DNA of 64,000 bases from Rhodococcus_F sp040656415 (GTDB taxonomy: Bacteria; Actinomycetota; Actinomycetes; Mycobacteriales; Mycobacteriaceae): NCBI RefSeq assembly GCF_040656415.1, contig NZ_JBFAMC010000003.1:124001-188000 (forward strand). The letters are read 5' to 3'. Shown here piece by piece: positions 43,548 to 51,758 of the stretch. The notes under the pieces were generated by a model. That model searched no databases, was not told where the DNA came from, and saw only the letters and a list, made by a program, of their open reading frames with translations. The position numbers and the translations under genes were made by a program. Each line of letters opens with the position of its first letter. Position 1 is the stretch's first letter.

Positions 43548-44662
43548 CGTTCAACCCCAAGCTGTCTGTCTCAGAGGGTCTCGACCACTTGGCGGAGCGT
43601 CTCGATCCGATCATTGCGGCACGGTTCGCAGCCGAGCTGCCTCAACAGCCGTGGACGGTTATTCTGGCGCACCTGGACAAGGTTGCCGGCAAGCCGGCCA
43701 GGAACTACAGCACCACAGATCTCCAGACGCAACTCAAGATGTTCACCCGCAGGCTCGGGAAATTCGGCTTCCCGTTCGACGACAACCGACAGACGGTCAG
43801 CACACTCGGCCGGGAGTTGACGATTGTCCGCAACGCCCGAGCCCACGGCGACCCGTTCGCCCGGCTCGATGCCTGGCGTGCGCACGACTATTGCGTTCGC
43901 CTGCTCGATTACTTCGCCGATACTGACGGACTCGTGAAAGCAACCGCTCTTCGCCAGGAGGCCCTGCTCGCCTACGTCAAAGAGCAGGGCATCGCCCCAG
44001 AACCAGCTGATGCGTCACGCTCGACTTCCCCTGCGGCGGCAACCGAGCTGGAGCAACAGTCCACGCAGACCACGCCCAAGGATGAGCCTGAGGTCGTTAC
44101 ACCTGATCAAGCGGTCTTCACTCGCGAACCGACTGTGGAACACAGCGTAGTGGGTAACAGCCGCCTCCCCTTCGAGCCTTGGGAACCCGTCCCGGTCGGG
44201 GACGTCTCCGTACTCGACGCTCTTCCCAAGAAGATCGCCAAGGAGAAGATCCGATCCGTCGCGACCGAGATAGTTGAATTCGAGGGACCGGTTCATCTCG
44301 AGCGTCTTACCCAACTGACGGCGGCTTCGTTCGGCGTGCGCCGACTCTGGTCGGCACGCGAGAAGAAACTCGTATATCAGATCAAGCAGACGGGCCTGCT
44401 CGTCGACGATGACAAGTTCGTCTGGCCGGAAGGTACGCATCCGCAGGAATGGACGGAATTCCGGCCGAACAGCAGCCAGGCTGATCGTCCCTTCCTGCAT
44501 ATCAGTCCGGTCGAGATCGCGAACGCCATGGCGTTCCTTGGCAAACGCAACCCTGGCATCAGCGACGCCGACCTCGACGTCGCGACACTTCAGACGTTCG
44601 GACGGAAACGACGAACGAAGCAGATCATTGCGCACCTGGCCAAGGCACGGAGATATGTGTGA
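43544..44662 (+). CDS. HEPN (Swt1-like) - DUF3320-like protein of the island defence operon
   Basis: 372 residues. The N-terminal ~125 look like a Swt1-type HEPN domain: helical GLDHLAERLDPIIAARFAAE, the four-letter-rich helix YSTTDLQTQLKMFTRRLGKF, and the RNase-type Rx4H motif RNARAH at ~96-101 followed by GDPFARLDAW. A Pro/Thr/Glu-rich linker (~150-200) leads to a C-terminal domain resembling DUF3320, with GPVHLERLTQLTAASFGVRR and VWPEGTHPQEWTEFRP, often found in Mrr/helicase defence proteins. ATG 43544 overlaps the helicase stop. It may be an RNA-cutting effector or a DNA-sensing subunit (inference). Confidence 0.82.
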   Translation: MTFNPKLSVSEGLDHLAERLDPIIAARFAAELPQQPWTVILAHLDKVAGKPARNYSTTDLQTQLKMFTRRLGKFGFPFDDNRQTVSTLGRELTIVRNARAHGDPFARLDAWRAHDYCVRLLDYFADTDGLVKATALRQEALLAYVKEQGIAPEPADASRSTSPAAATELEQQSTQTTPKDEPEVVTPDQAVFTREPTVEHSVVGNSRLPFEPWEPVPVGDVSVLDALPKKIAKEKIRSVATEIVEFEGPVHLERLTQLTAASFGVRRLWSAREKKLVYQIKQTGLLVDDDKFVWPEGTHPQEWTEFRPNSSQADRPFLHISPVEIANAMAFLGKRNPGISDADLDVATLQTFGRKRRTKQIIAHLAKARRYV

Positions 44663-45139
44663 CGAGGATTCGGCTTATCGCGGCGGGAGTCACTGCGGCC
44701 GACTCCGGTACCATCCTCCGGCCGATATCCTAGGATTGCGTTGAACCAGTCCTCGAAAGATGCACGCCACAGAGCGACCGAACACGACGCCGGAACCTTC
44801 GGCCGTCCTGGATCTCGTTAACGAATGGGCGCGGCGAAGAGTAATGAGCAACTAGTAAGCCTCACCACCGTGGTATTCGAGAGACGCCAGGAGATCGGTA
44901 GTTTCCACTCGTGTGGGACCCAAGCCCTCCACCTATGGTGAGCAACGTGGTCCCTGAGGTGCTGGCGATTCGGGAACCAGCTAGGTCGTCGGCGAAGGGT
45001 GATCCTGCGAGCCTCATGCCGACTCTTGGTTGATGTGCGGATTCGACCGGATCTATCGCAACCCGACTATCGCCGGTAGGAATCCGGTGACGGCGCCAGA
45101 CTGCGCCTTACAGAATCGCCTGGTACGGGAATCAGATCA
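44663..45139. other. gene-free right end of the island
   Basis: About 480 bp between the HEPN gene and the right direct repeat. I find no protein-like frame, integrase, transposase fragment or tRNA. A small inverted repeat GGAGTC...GACTCC near 44688-44706 could be a weak terminator. Confidence 0.5.
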
Positions 45140-45454
45140 TTCAATGGACGTTTGAAACCCCACCGAAAAGCCGGAGAAAATCGCAATCTGCCTCGAAGAA
45201 GAGCCCAAATATTGTGTATGTGCATAATGCGTCGTCGACAAAGCGGCGGTTTGAGCGATATCCGATGTCGACGTAGAGCGGCGATTCTAGAGTTGAAGAT
45301 CTGAGCGAACGTGTCGGACGACTCGGGCGAAAGGAACTCTCCGTGAGAAACCTCGCCAAGCGGAAGCAGGAGAGCCTCCCGCGCTGGCGTGAGCTGATTT
45401 CGGAGACCGCGCGTGAGGTCGATGACCTGGCCGCGATCTTCCTCGACAAGCTCG
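45140..45454. repeat. right ~315-bp direct repeat flanking the defence island
   Basis: Partner of 35343-35665. This copy runs without interruption into the intact regulator gene, so it keeps the native junction on the gene side, whereas the left copy keeps the native junction on the permease side. Confidence 0.93.
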
Positions 45455-46503
45455 AATCCGTGGAGGCATATCAGTCGGGCCTTGTGGCGAGGGCCGATCT
45501 CGCGGATTCCGCCCGCGAATCGATCCGCCTGATACTCGAGGCGGTCACCGTCGGTCCGAAGAAGACTCGACTCGGTGCGCTTTCCTTGGAGTTGGGTCGA
45601 CAACGTGCTCGACAGGGAATCCCTGTCGAGGATCTGGTGGCTGCGATCCGCCTCGACTTCGGCATCCTGTGGTCGTCGCTGCTCGAGCGCGCGAATTCTG
45701 GGGATATGGCGGTTCTCGCCTTGCATGTCGACAGCCTTTGGCGCGCGGTCGACGACCACGCTCGCGCGGTTCAACTGAGCTATCTCGAGGAGAAAGCGGT
45801 GATGGCCGCGTCCACCCGCGACGAACAACAGACTTATCTGACGGAGTTGTTCGGTCCGGCGCCTCTCGTCCCGAGCAAGGTGGAGCAGGTGGCACGCGCG
45901 CTGAAGGTTGACGCGCACGACATGTTCCGCGTCGCCGTCGTAGGCCTCGACTCGTCCCAGGACGTTCATCGAATCGCGAACACCCTCGCCGCCAGAGGTG
46001 AACGTCTCTTCGTTCTCAATCAGTCCGGCCGTGTGGTGGTCCTGTGGCCTGCCCCCCGAACGCATACGCGGGGGCCGGAGACCCAATATCGGCAACTACA
46101 GGAGATTGCGGGCGGAGTGGTCCCAGCAGTGCCCGGCCTCGGCGCCGTATCTTCGGCGGCCGACACCGCGTACGAGATATTTCGTACCATCCGTCCCGAT
46201 GAAACCGGGCTGCAGACATTGACGGATGCGTGGACGAGAGTCACCAAGAGCCGACTCGACGATCAAGCGGATTTCTCGGCCCACCTGTTGTCCGGTCTTG
46301 CCACGATTACCGACGATGAACGTGAACGGATCGTCGAGACCGTGCGGGTCTACCTCGCAACCGGAAGCGTTACCGACACGGCCGTGCAATTGTTTTGCCA
46401 TCGCAACACAGTGCTGAACCGGCTCGGCAGATTCGAGAAACTGACGAGCCTGGACGTCACCGTTCCCGAACAGGCCGCACTGGCTCTGCTTGCGTTGGCG
46501 TGA
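45343..46503 (+). CDS. PucR/CdaR-type transcriptional regulator
   Basis: 386 residues. The C-terminal ~60 are the PucR helix-turn-helix: VRVYLATGSVTDTAVQLFCH then RNTVLNRLGRFEKLTSLDV. The N-terminal part is a helical ligand-sensing region (ARQGIPVEDLVAAIRLDFGI) of the RsbRD/PucR type. The start is GTG 45343 with AAAGGA upstream. Without the island it would lie divergent from the MHS permease (33985-35307), which makes the permease and amidohydrolase its likely ancestral targets. Confidence 0.88.
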   Translation: MRNLAKRKQESLPRWRELISETAREVDDLAAIFLDKLESVEAYQSGLVARADLADSARESIRLILEAVTVGPKKTRLGALSLELGRQRARQGIPVEDLVAAIRLDFGILWSSLLERANSGDMAVLALHVDSLWRAVDDHARAVQLSYLEEKAVMAASTRDEQQTYLTELFGPAPLVPSKVEQVARALKVDAHDMFRVAVVGLDSSQDVHRIANTLAARGERLFVLNQSGRVVVLWPAPRTHTRGPETQYRQLQEIAGGVVPAVPGLGAVSSAADTAYEIFRTIRPDETGLQTLTDAWTRVTKSRLDDQADFSAHLLSGLATITDDERERIVETVRVYLATGSVTDTAVQLFCHRNTVLNRLGRFEKLTSLDVTVPEQAALALLALA

Positions 46504-46558
46504 GGTGTGAACTACTCGATCGGAAGCGGACGGCCGCCATCACTCGAGATAGCTGCCA

Positions 46559-47200
46559 TTACTCGAGGTACCGGAGGACTGCGAGGACCCGTCGGTGGTG
46601 TCCCTCCGAAGTCGGCAGGTCGAGCTTGGTGAAGATGTTGCCGATGTGCTTCTCCACTGCCCGCTCGGTGATGTGCAGGGCCTTGGCGAGTGCTGCGTTC
46701 GACAAACCCTGAGCCATCAGCCCGAGCACCTCACGTTCGCGAGGGGTGAGCCGGTCCAGGGTCGCGGCCTTCTGACTTGATCCCATCAGTTGGGTCACCA
46801 CCTCCGGGTCGAGTGCTGTTCCACCGGCCGCGACCCGCTCCAGGGCGTCGACGAACTCGCTTACATCCGCAACACGGTCCTTGAGCAGATAACCGACCCC
46901 CGCTGCCCGTCCGGCGAGAAGCTCTGAGGCGTAACGCGTTTCTATCCACTGAGAGAACACGAGAACGCCCATGTCGGGGAACTGTCTGCGCAGTGCAACC
47001 GCCTCGACAAGCCCCTCGTCGGTGAACGTCGGAGGCATTCGGACATCGATTACCGCGACATCCGGTCGGTGTTCGGCGACGGCGGCACCCAGGGTGCGGG
47101 CGTCGCCGGCGATCGCCGCAATCTCGTGACCACGTTCGATCAGGAGTTGCGCCAGGCCGTCCCGGAGGATCGCATTGTCCTCGGCTATCACGATCCGCAT
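46559..47200 (-). CDS. NarL/LuxR-type response regulator
   Basis: 213 residues. The receiver domain starts MRIVIAEDNAILRDGLAQLL, with the phospho-acceptor Asp in VAVIDVRMPPT and Lys in YLLKDRVAD. The C-terminal LuxR helix-turn-helix reads LTPREREVLGLMAQGLSNAA then LAKALHITERAVEKHIGNIF. It overlaps the kinase stop by one base, forming a two-component pair. Confidence 0.95.
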   Translation of the reverse strand: MRIVIAEDNAILRDGLAQLLIERGHEIAAIAGDARTLGAAVAEHRPDVAVIDVRMPPTFTDEGLVEAVALRRQFPDMGVLVFSQWIETRYASELLAGRAAGVGYLLKDRVADVSEFVDALERVAAGGTALDPEVVTQLMGSSQKAATLDRLTPREREVLGLMAQGLSNAALAKALHITERAVEKHIGNIFTKLDLPTSEGHHRRVLAVLRYLE

Positions 47201-48501
47201 CAGAGGACTCGCTCGACGGGGAGGGAAAGGGTTGCGACAGTGGGCCCTCCGGCGGGGCTGTCCACGGTCAGCGTTCCGTCCACGGTGGCGGCTCGTGCTT
47301 CCAACCCGGACAGTCCGCTTCCCGCCCCCACGCGAGCTCCACCGGTTCCGTTGTCACTCACCGTGACCGTCAAGGCGCCTCCGTGGGTGCTCGCTGACAC
47401 CCATGCCCGGGTCGCGTTCGAGTGGCGCGCGACGTTGGCAAGGAGTTCGGCCACAGTGAAGTAGGCGATGGCTTCGATCCCTGGCGAGGGTCGCGGATCG
47501 ACGGACACCGTGAGTTCTACAGGAATTGCGCTTCGCGCGGCCAGGGTCTCGAGCGCCCGGGCGAGGCCGAGATCGAGAGCGGGGGGATGGATGCCCCGCA
47601 CCAGTTCTCGCAGCTCGACGAGGGTGTCCTTCGCCTCCGAGTGCGCCCTGTGCACCAGGTCGGACGGATCTTGTCCGGAAGCCAACCGTTCTTCGGCACG
47701 GCCCAACGTCATGGCCATCGACACGATGCGGGCCTGGGTGCCATCGTGTAGGTCACGCTCGACACGTCGCAGTCGGGTCGCCGAATCGTCCACGGCTGCA
47801 ATCCGACTGCGTTCCAGATGTTCGACGCGAACGTCGCGGGACGAGGGGCCGAGCAGCGTGTGGATCAGAAAGCGGTCGAATGCGGCGAGCCCTCGTATCG
47901 GCCACGGCGTGAGAAACAGCCAGACGATGCCTACCGCGCCCACCAGCAACATCTGCGGCCAGGTGTCGAAGTAGACGTTTCCGATCTGGATGATCGAATG
48001 CCGCTCGGTCCCGGTCGAGTCGACGTTGGTGATGTCGAACGCCCACCACAGGATCGGTGAGATGGTCAGGTAAAACGCACCCGCGGCGAGCAGCAGAGCG
48101 ACCAGGGCCGGAACGAATGCGACTGCCTTGATCAGCATGAACAAGATTGCTCGCCATCCTGTTCGGTCTGTGAGTCCGGATTGGACGAATCCGATGACAC
48201 CGCTGCGCTGCGTGGGTCTGGGCGGTTCGGGTACCGCCACACCCATCAGCGACGAAGCCAGCCTCCGATGAGCGGTGCCGAACCCTCTGGCACCCAGGAT
48301 GACCGCAGCGAGCAGTGGAAACCCCAACAAGGTGACGGCAAGCAATATCCCGCTCCCAAGCCCGGCGGCGAGGTATACGAGGCCGGCGAGTGCCGGCACG
48401 ACCGCGACGCCGAGGTAACCCGCCTCACGCCATGTCTTCGCGGCGATGGGTGCTCGGAGGAACTCGACCATGGGCGACGTCGACACGGAAGGTTTGGTCA
48501 T
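47200..48501 (-). CDS. sensor histidine kinase, HisKA_3 (NarX-like) type
   Basis: 433 residues. An N-terminal membrane sensor has about five hydrophobic helices (VVPALAGLVYLAAGLGSGIL, VAFVPALVALLLAAGAFY, MLLVGAVGIVWLFL). The dimerisation box with the phospho-accepting His is VERDLHDGTQARIVSMAM, followed by ELVRGIHPPAL and a HATPase domain (LLANVARHSNATRAWVSAS; DNGTGGARVGAGSGLSGLEA). The signal is unknown. A strong hairpin separates it from the upstream decarboxylase-family gene. Confidence 0.93.
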   Translation of the reverse strand: MTKPSVSTSPMVEFLRAPIAAKTWREAGYLGVAVVPALAGLVYLAAGLGSGILLAVTLLGFPLLAAVILGARGFGTAHRRLASSLMGVAVPEPPRPTQRSGVIGFVQSGLTDRTGWRAILFMLIKAVAFVPALVALLLAAGAFYLTISPILWWAFDITNVDSTGTERHSIIQIGNVYFDTWPQMLLVGAVGIVWLFLTPWPIRGLAAFDRFLIHTLLGPSSRDVRVEHLERSRIAAVDDSATRLRRVERDLHDGTQARIVSMAMTLGRAEERLASGQDPSDLVHRAHSEAKDTLVELRELVRGIHPPALDLGLARALETLAARSAIPVELTVSVDPRPSPGIEAIAYFTVAELLANVARHSNATRAWVSASTHGGALTVTVSDNGTGGARVGAGSGLSGLEARAATVDGTLTVDSPAGGPTVATLSLPVERVL

Positions 48502-48547
48502 GGCGAAAGTTTTTCACCTCCAAGGACGCCATTCGAGGGGGTTGGCA

Positions 48548-48589
48548 GGTGGTTCGTATGGTGTGGCTGTCCACACCATACGAACCACC
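48548..48589 (-). terminator. 19-bp-stem perfect hairpin, probable terminator
   Basis: Arms GGTGGTTCGTATGGTGTGG (48548-48566) and its exact complement (48571-48589) around loop CTGT. It lies 11 bp beyond the decarboxylase-family stop and 47 bp before the kinase start, both on the minus strand. There is no U-run. Termination of the SDR-decarboxylase unit is most likely; the stem is unusually long. Confidence 0.75.
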
Positions 48590-48599
48590 GCTCATGCGG

Positions 48600-49328
48600 T
48601 CAGATGGGCTGAGCGTCTCCGAATGTCATCGGCAGGTCGGGAATCGAGGAAGTGATCAGTGCTCGCCTCGGCAACCCCAGGGACCGCAGTTCGTCGGCGA
48701 TGGGGTGAGTTCCGAGTTTCAAATCCGCCCCACCGGGTCGCGAGCGAACACCGCTGGGATTCATCTGCCATGTGGTGACCCTGGTGACGTCGTCGAGATG
48801 CGAGTAGGCGGCGAGTGCGGTGCCGGTGCTCGAAGCAGGTACCGGGATACCACGTTTCACGCTGAGCTGAGCGATCAGGCGGTTGCCCTGGCTGACCGAC
48901 GCCCGCTCCACCGAACTGCTGTGTTCCACATCGAATTGGGCGAGGATCTTCGGAAACCCCCATATGCCCCGGCCTGCTGCCATGGTGAACTCTCCGTCGA
49001 CCGGTAGGTGATGGATCAGCGCACCGGTCTTGCCTTGCGCCAGCGCCCGCAGATCCTGTGGGACCGATGCGCTGTCGGCGCGGTGATCCCGGACGAGGAA
49101 CACAACCCCGAACTCGTTGTAGGGGCCAAGGTCTCCGTCGACGTAGTCGATGAATATGAGCACGCACACGCCGCGCCCCGGACGGAATTGCAGGATTTCG
49201 AGACCGGTGGAACCGATCAGATCCTGGGCCACGGAGCTCGGAACCGAGTACATGGCCATGAATGCGGACGCCCGCCGAATCTCAACCGGCGTGTCGACCT
49301 GTTTGCCGAGTACCAGGTGCGACGTCAT
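48600..49328 (-). CDS. acetoacetate decarboxylase-family protein
   Basis: About 242 residues with the ADC-like beta-cone pattern: FRPGRGVCVLIFIDYVDGD, YNEFGVVFLVRD, and GRGIWGFPKILAQFDVEHSS, where Lys follows GxWGFPK as in the family. ATG 49328 overlaps the SDR stop (ATGA), so the pair is co-translated behind a KstR-like box. Family members are decarboxylases, aldolases or dehydratases; the substrate here is unknown, with a steroid metabolite suggested only by the operator. Confidence 0.83.
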   Translation of the reverse strand: MTSHLVLGKQVDTPVEIRRASAFMAMYSVPSSVAQDLIGSTGLEILQFRPGRGVCVLIFIDYVDGDLGPYNEFGVVFLVRDHRADSASVPQDLRALAQGKTGALIHHLPVDGEFTMAAGRGIWGFPKILAQFDVEHSSSVERASVSQGNRLIAQLSVKRGIPVPASSTGTALAAYSHLDDVTRVTTWQMNPSGVRSRPGGADLKLGTHPIADELRSLGLPRRALITSSIPDLPMTFGDAQPI

Positions 49329-50161
49329 GGCGCGACCACCCCTCGCAGACCGTCGTCCCCATAGACCGGTTCGAGCATAGACCTGAAATCGGGTCCGCGG
49401 CGCAGCATCTGACCGCCGTCGACATTGATGATCTGGCCGGTGATCCATGTGGATTCGGGACCGAGGAGGAACTTGGCGAGCGCCGCAATGTCGGTGACCT
49501 CACCGACCCTCGCGATCGGAGTGTTCGCCAGGTAATCGTCGAGTATCGGCCCGCCGTCGGTGATGAGCGCGACGAGGTCGGTGCGGGTGAGCCCGGGGCG
49601 GATGCAATTGACGCGTACATTGCTCGCGCCGAGTTCGTCGGCGGCGAGTTGCACCAGGTGATCCACCCCCGCCTTCGACGGCCCGTACGCCCCGAACCAT
49701 CGATGCGTGTTGCTGCTAGCGATTGACGAGATCGCGACGATCGATCCCCCGCCCGCGGCCACCAGAGCTCTAGCCGAATGCTTGATCGTCAGCATGGTGC
49801 CGGTGATGTTGAGGTCGACGGTACGCCGCCACGCTTCAACGTCCAGTTGGGTGACGGGAGCGATGGTTTCGTTGCCGCCCGCACACGCGACGACGCCATC
49901 AAGTCCTCCGGTGCGCTCGCACGCCTTGGAGACCGCGCGGATTACGTCCTCTTCGACGGTGACGTCCGCGGCTACGCTGTCAACGCTGCCGGTGCCGATT
50001 TCGCGCACCGCCGCCGCCAGTTTCTGTTCGTTGCGACCACAGATCGTGACGTGGGCTCCCTCGTATGCGAGGGCCTTTGCGACTCCCAAGCCGATGCCGC
50101 TCCCGCCGCCGGTGACGAGTACAGAAGCCTTCGAGAGTCCGATGCCGTCGTCGGTAACCAT
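49325..50161 (-). CDS. short-chain dehydrogenase/reductase
   Basis: 278 residues, classical SDR: cofactor motif VLVTGGGSGIGLGVAKALA, VACAGGNE (NNAG-like), catalytic Ser in IVAISSIASS, YGPSKAGVDHL (YxxxK), and the C-terminal substrate-loop region ending ITGQIINVDGGQML. ATG 50161 is chosen for AAGGAG spaced 6 nt; the frame opens further upstream without ribosome sites. It resembles the SDRs found in actinobacterial steroid clusters, but the exact orthologue is not resolvable here. Confidence 0.9.
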   Translation of the reverse strand: MVTDDGIGLSKASVLVTGGGSGIGLGVAKALAYEGAHVTICGRNEQKLAAAVREIGTGSVDSVAADVTVEEDVIRAVSKACERTGGLDGVVACAGGNETIAPVTQLDVEAWRRTVDLNITGTMLTIKHSARALVAAGGGSIVAISSIASSNTHRWFGAYGPSKAGVDHLVQLAADELGASNVRVNCIRPGLTRTDLVALITDGGPILDDYLANTPIARVGEVTDIAALAKFLLGPESTWITGQIINVDGGQMLRRGPDFRSMLEPVYGDDGLRGVVAP

Positions 50162-50215
50162 GCACATCTCCTTCGGGTGGTGAACTCGGGTCTGTTCGTA
50201 CCGCTCCGTCAGGAT

Positions 50216-50229
50216 AGGAACACGTTCTA
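50216..50229. promoter_or_regulatory. KstR-like operator at the SDR-decarboxylase unit
   Basis: AGGAACACGTTCTA keeps the AACnnGTT core and distal A; the leading T is A. With its flanks it forms a near-palindrome (ATAGGAACACGTTCTAT). It lies 55 bp upstream of the SDR start. Confidence 0.65.
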
Positions 50230-50350
50230 TCATCGGGACACGATTCGTGGGATTCGATGCCGGGGAACTTCCCGGCCAAGGAGCATCGCGATGGCGGACA
50301 GGCCGAATTTCGATCTGCTCGACGGACGCTTCTACTCGGGCAACGGCCGA

Positions 50351-50379
50351 TGTCCCGGAACCAGTTCGGTTCCGGGACA
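50351..50379. terminator. 12-bp-stem perfect hairpin, orphan terminator-like
   Basis: TGTCCCGGAACC and GGTTCCGGGACA around loop AGTTC. No intact gene ends nearby on either strand, so it may be left from a lost gene. A second weak inverted repeat (ACATCAAG...CTTGATGT) follows at 50377-50419. Confidence 0.5.
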
Positions 50380-50470
50380 TCAAGAGCGTCCGGATTGTCT
50401 ACCTCAACTCCTTGATGTCCTTGGCGTGAGACATATCCATCCTTGACGGGGACCCCTTCCTCGCGCGGCG

Positions 50471-50695
50471 GTGCGCTGGATGCGCGCGATCTCCCCGGAT
50501 GGGTCCCGCGCCTACATCGCCAACTGGGGCAGCGACTCGGTGTCGGTGATCGACACCGCCACCAACACCGTCACCGAGACCGTCCCGGTCGGTGAAACAC
50601 CGCTCGAGGTGGCGATCACCCCGGACGGCGACCACGCCTACATCACCAACGAGGTGATCGGCACGGTAACTGTGGTCGCGATTGAGCAGCCGTAA
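50471..50695 (+). pseudogene. C-terminal fragment of a YVTN-type beta-propeller protein
   Basis: 74 codons reading AISPDGSRAYIANWGSDSVS, IDTATNTVTETVPVGETP and ITPDGDHAYITNEV: one and a half YVTN propeller blades followed by a stop. The remaining blades and any secretion signal are absent upstream, so it is a relic of a larger extracytoplasmic protein. Confidence 0.75.
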
Positions 50696-50773
50696 GCCCC
50701 TTTGGGAAACTTCGCTGGCAGCTGACGACATCCAGGAATCACGCCTGGATTAGACTGCTGCTGCGACGAGTAA

Positions 50774-50865
50774 GAGGTCGCCGCACACTGCCTCGGCCGG
50801 CAGGGATTGCTCTCTGTCGGCCCTGATCCGGGAAGTTTCTCGGATCGGCGGGGTGCGGCGACCTC
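50774..50865. other. 92-bp three-stem inverted-repeat element (structured RNA, terminator or mobile hairpin)
   Basis: An outer 13-bp perfect stem GAGGTCGCCGCAC/GTGCGGCGACCTC (50774-50786, 50853-50865) encloses two hairpins: GGCCGGCAG/CTGTCGGCC (50795-50803, 50814-50822, one G-U pair) and GATCCGGGA/TTTCTCGGATC (50825-50833, 50838-50846). The whole folds as a three-way junction. It ends 35 bp beyond the stop of the minus-strand gene 50900-51613, so a complex terminator is one option; a small RNA or a MITE-like element are others. Confidence 0.6.
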
Positions 50866-50899
50866 TTTCCGGTCCCCTCAGATCAAAACTGCGCTGCCC

Positions 50900-51613
50900 T
50901 CAGTCAGGTACGGGTGGGTCCTCGAAGGACTCGACGCGCGAGAAACCAAGCCAATTGACTTCGGCAACGACTTCCCAATCATCCTGCGGAGCATCCGAAT
51001 TACCGCGAAAGACGTATTCCATGCTCGCCATCGCCGTATCGGTATCGAGCACGAGAATATTCTTGGTAGGTGCGTCGAAGCTGATACCCTCCGCTGAAAT
51101 GGTGAGCATGTTGTGACCATTCTGCGTCAACACCTCAGCCGAAACCTGTGGTCGTTGGGAGAGATCGATGAGAATGGCGCCGGTCAGCCAGGGAGGGATG
51201 ATTCGATACTTCCACAGGCTTCCTGTCGACGCGATGACGCTCAGTGCCGACTCGGTGTCGATGGCCCGCAGCGGGTTCTCCCGGTCGAATTCCACTTGTG
51301 GCGGACCACTATCCGGATGGCGCACCCCATTGGTGGATTGGAGCCTTCCGTTACGGGTCTGAATTACCTTTCGCGTACCGTCGGGTGATCGCCAACTGTG
51401 CACATCACAGAAGTCCGTGTCTTTGAATGCGGGAACGGGTTTCGAACCAACAAGGATGGAACCGGTCACCTGATACGTGGCGGTGTGGTGGATGTATTCG
51501 ATACTTCCGGTGCCCGCGAGTTCGGCACCGTTTGACGCTAGTTGGTGACCCAGCCTGCGCAGCAGGAGTGAACTGTCTTCTCCACCGCCAGCAGACTCGG
51601 TCACAGTAGACAT
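50900..51613 (-). CDS. hypothetical protein
   Basis: About 237 residues from ATG 51613 (MSTVTESAGGGEDSSLLLRR). It has alternating hydrophobic strands, for example IHHTATYQVTGSILVGSKPV, SLWKYRIIPPWLTGAILIDL and MASMEYVFRGNSD, suggesting a mostly beta protein. No signal peptide, membrane segment or known motif is visible. It is flanked by relics and structured elements, and I do not recognise the family. The reading frame is long and well-formed, so it is probably a real gene. Confidence 0.65.
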   Translation of the reverse strand: MSTVTESAGGGEDSSLLLRRLGHQLASNGAELAGTGSIEYIHHTATYQVTGSILVGSKPVPAFKDTDFCDVHSWRSPDGTRKVIQTRNGRLQSTNGVRHPDSGPPQVEFDRENPLRAIDTESALSVIASTGSLWKYRIIPPWLTGAILIDLSQRPQVSAEVLTQNGHNMLTISAEGISFDAPTKNILVLDTDTAMASMEYVFRGNSDAPQDDWEVVAEVNWLGFSRVESFEDPPVPD

Positions 51614-51677
51614 GGTTCCACATTCGCCAAGGATGTGAAGAACTGTGCCGCTCGGCAACAGCACGGGTTGGGGCTTG

Positions 51678-51712
51678 GAGTCTCCCGGTGGAAGTCACAC
51701 CGGGAGACTCCC
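51678..51712. terminator. 13-bp-stem perfect hairpin
   Basis: GGAGTCTCCCGGT (51678-51690) and its exact complement (51700-51712) around a 9-nt loop. It lies between the coupling-protein relic and the hypothetical gene, both on the minus strand, and would end transcription from the relic side. Confidence 0.6.
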
Positions 51713-51758
51713 CGTTGGCGAGCATCAAAGCGACAATCGCGGCTGCCCTGTCCGCGTA

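Noticed and set aside
35971..44662. Classification of the island as BREX or DISARM
   Set aside because: The methylase resembles PglX-type enzymes and a PLD-helicase is present, but there is no PglZ, BrxC, DrmA or DrmB gene; naming it so would overstate the evidence.
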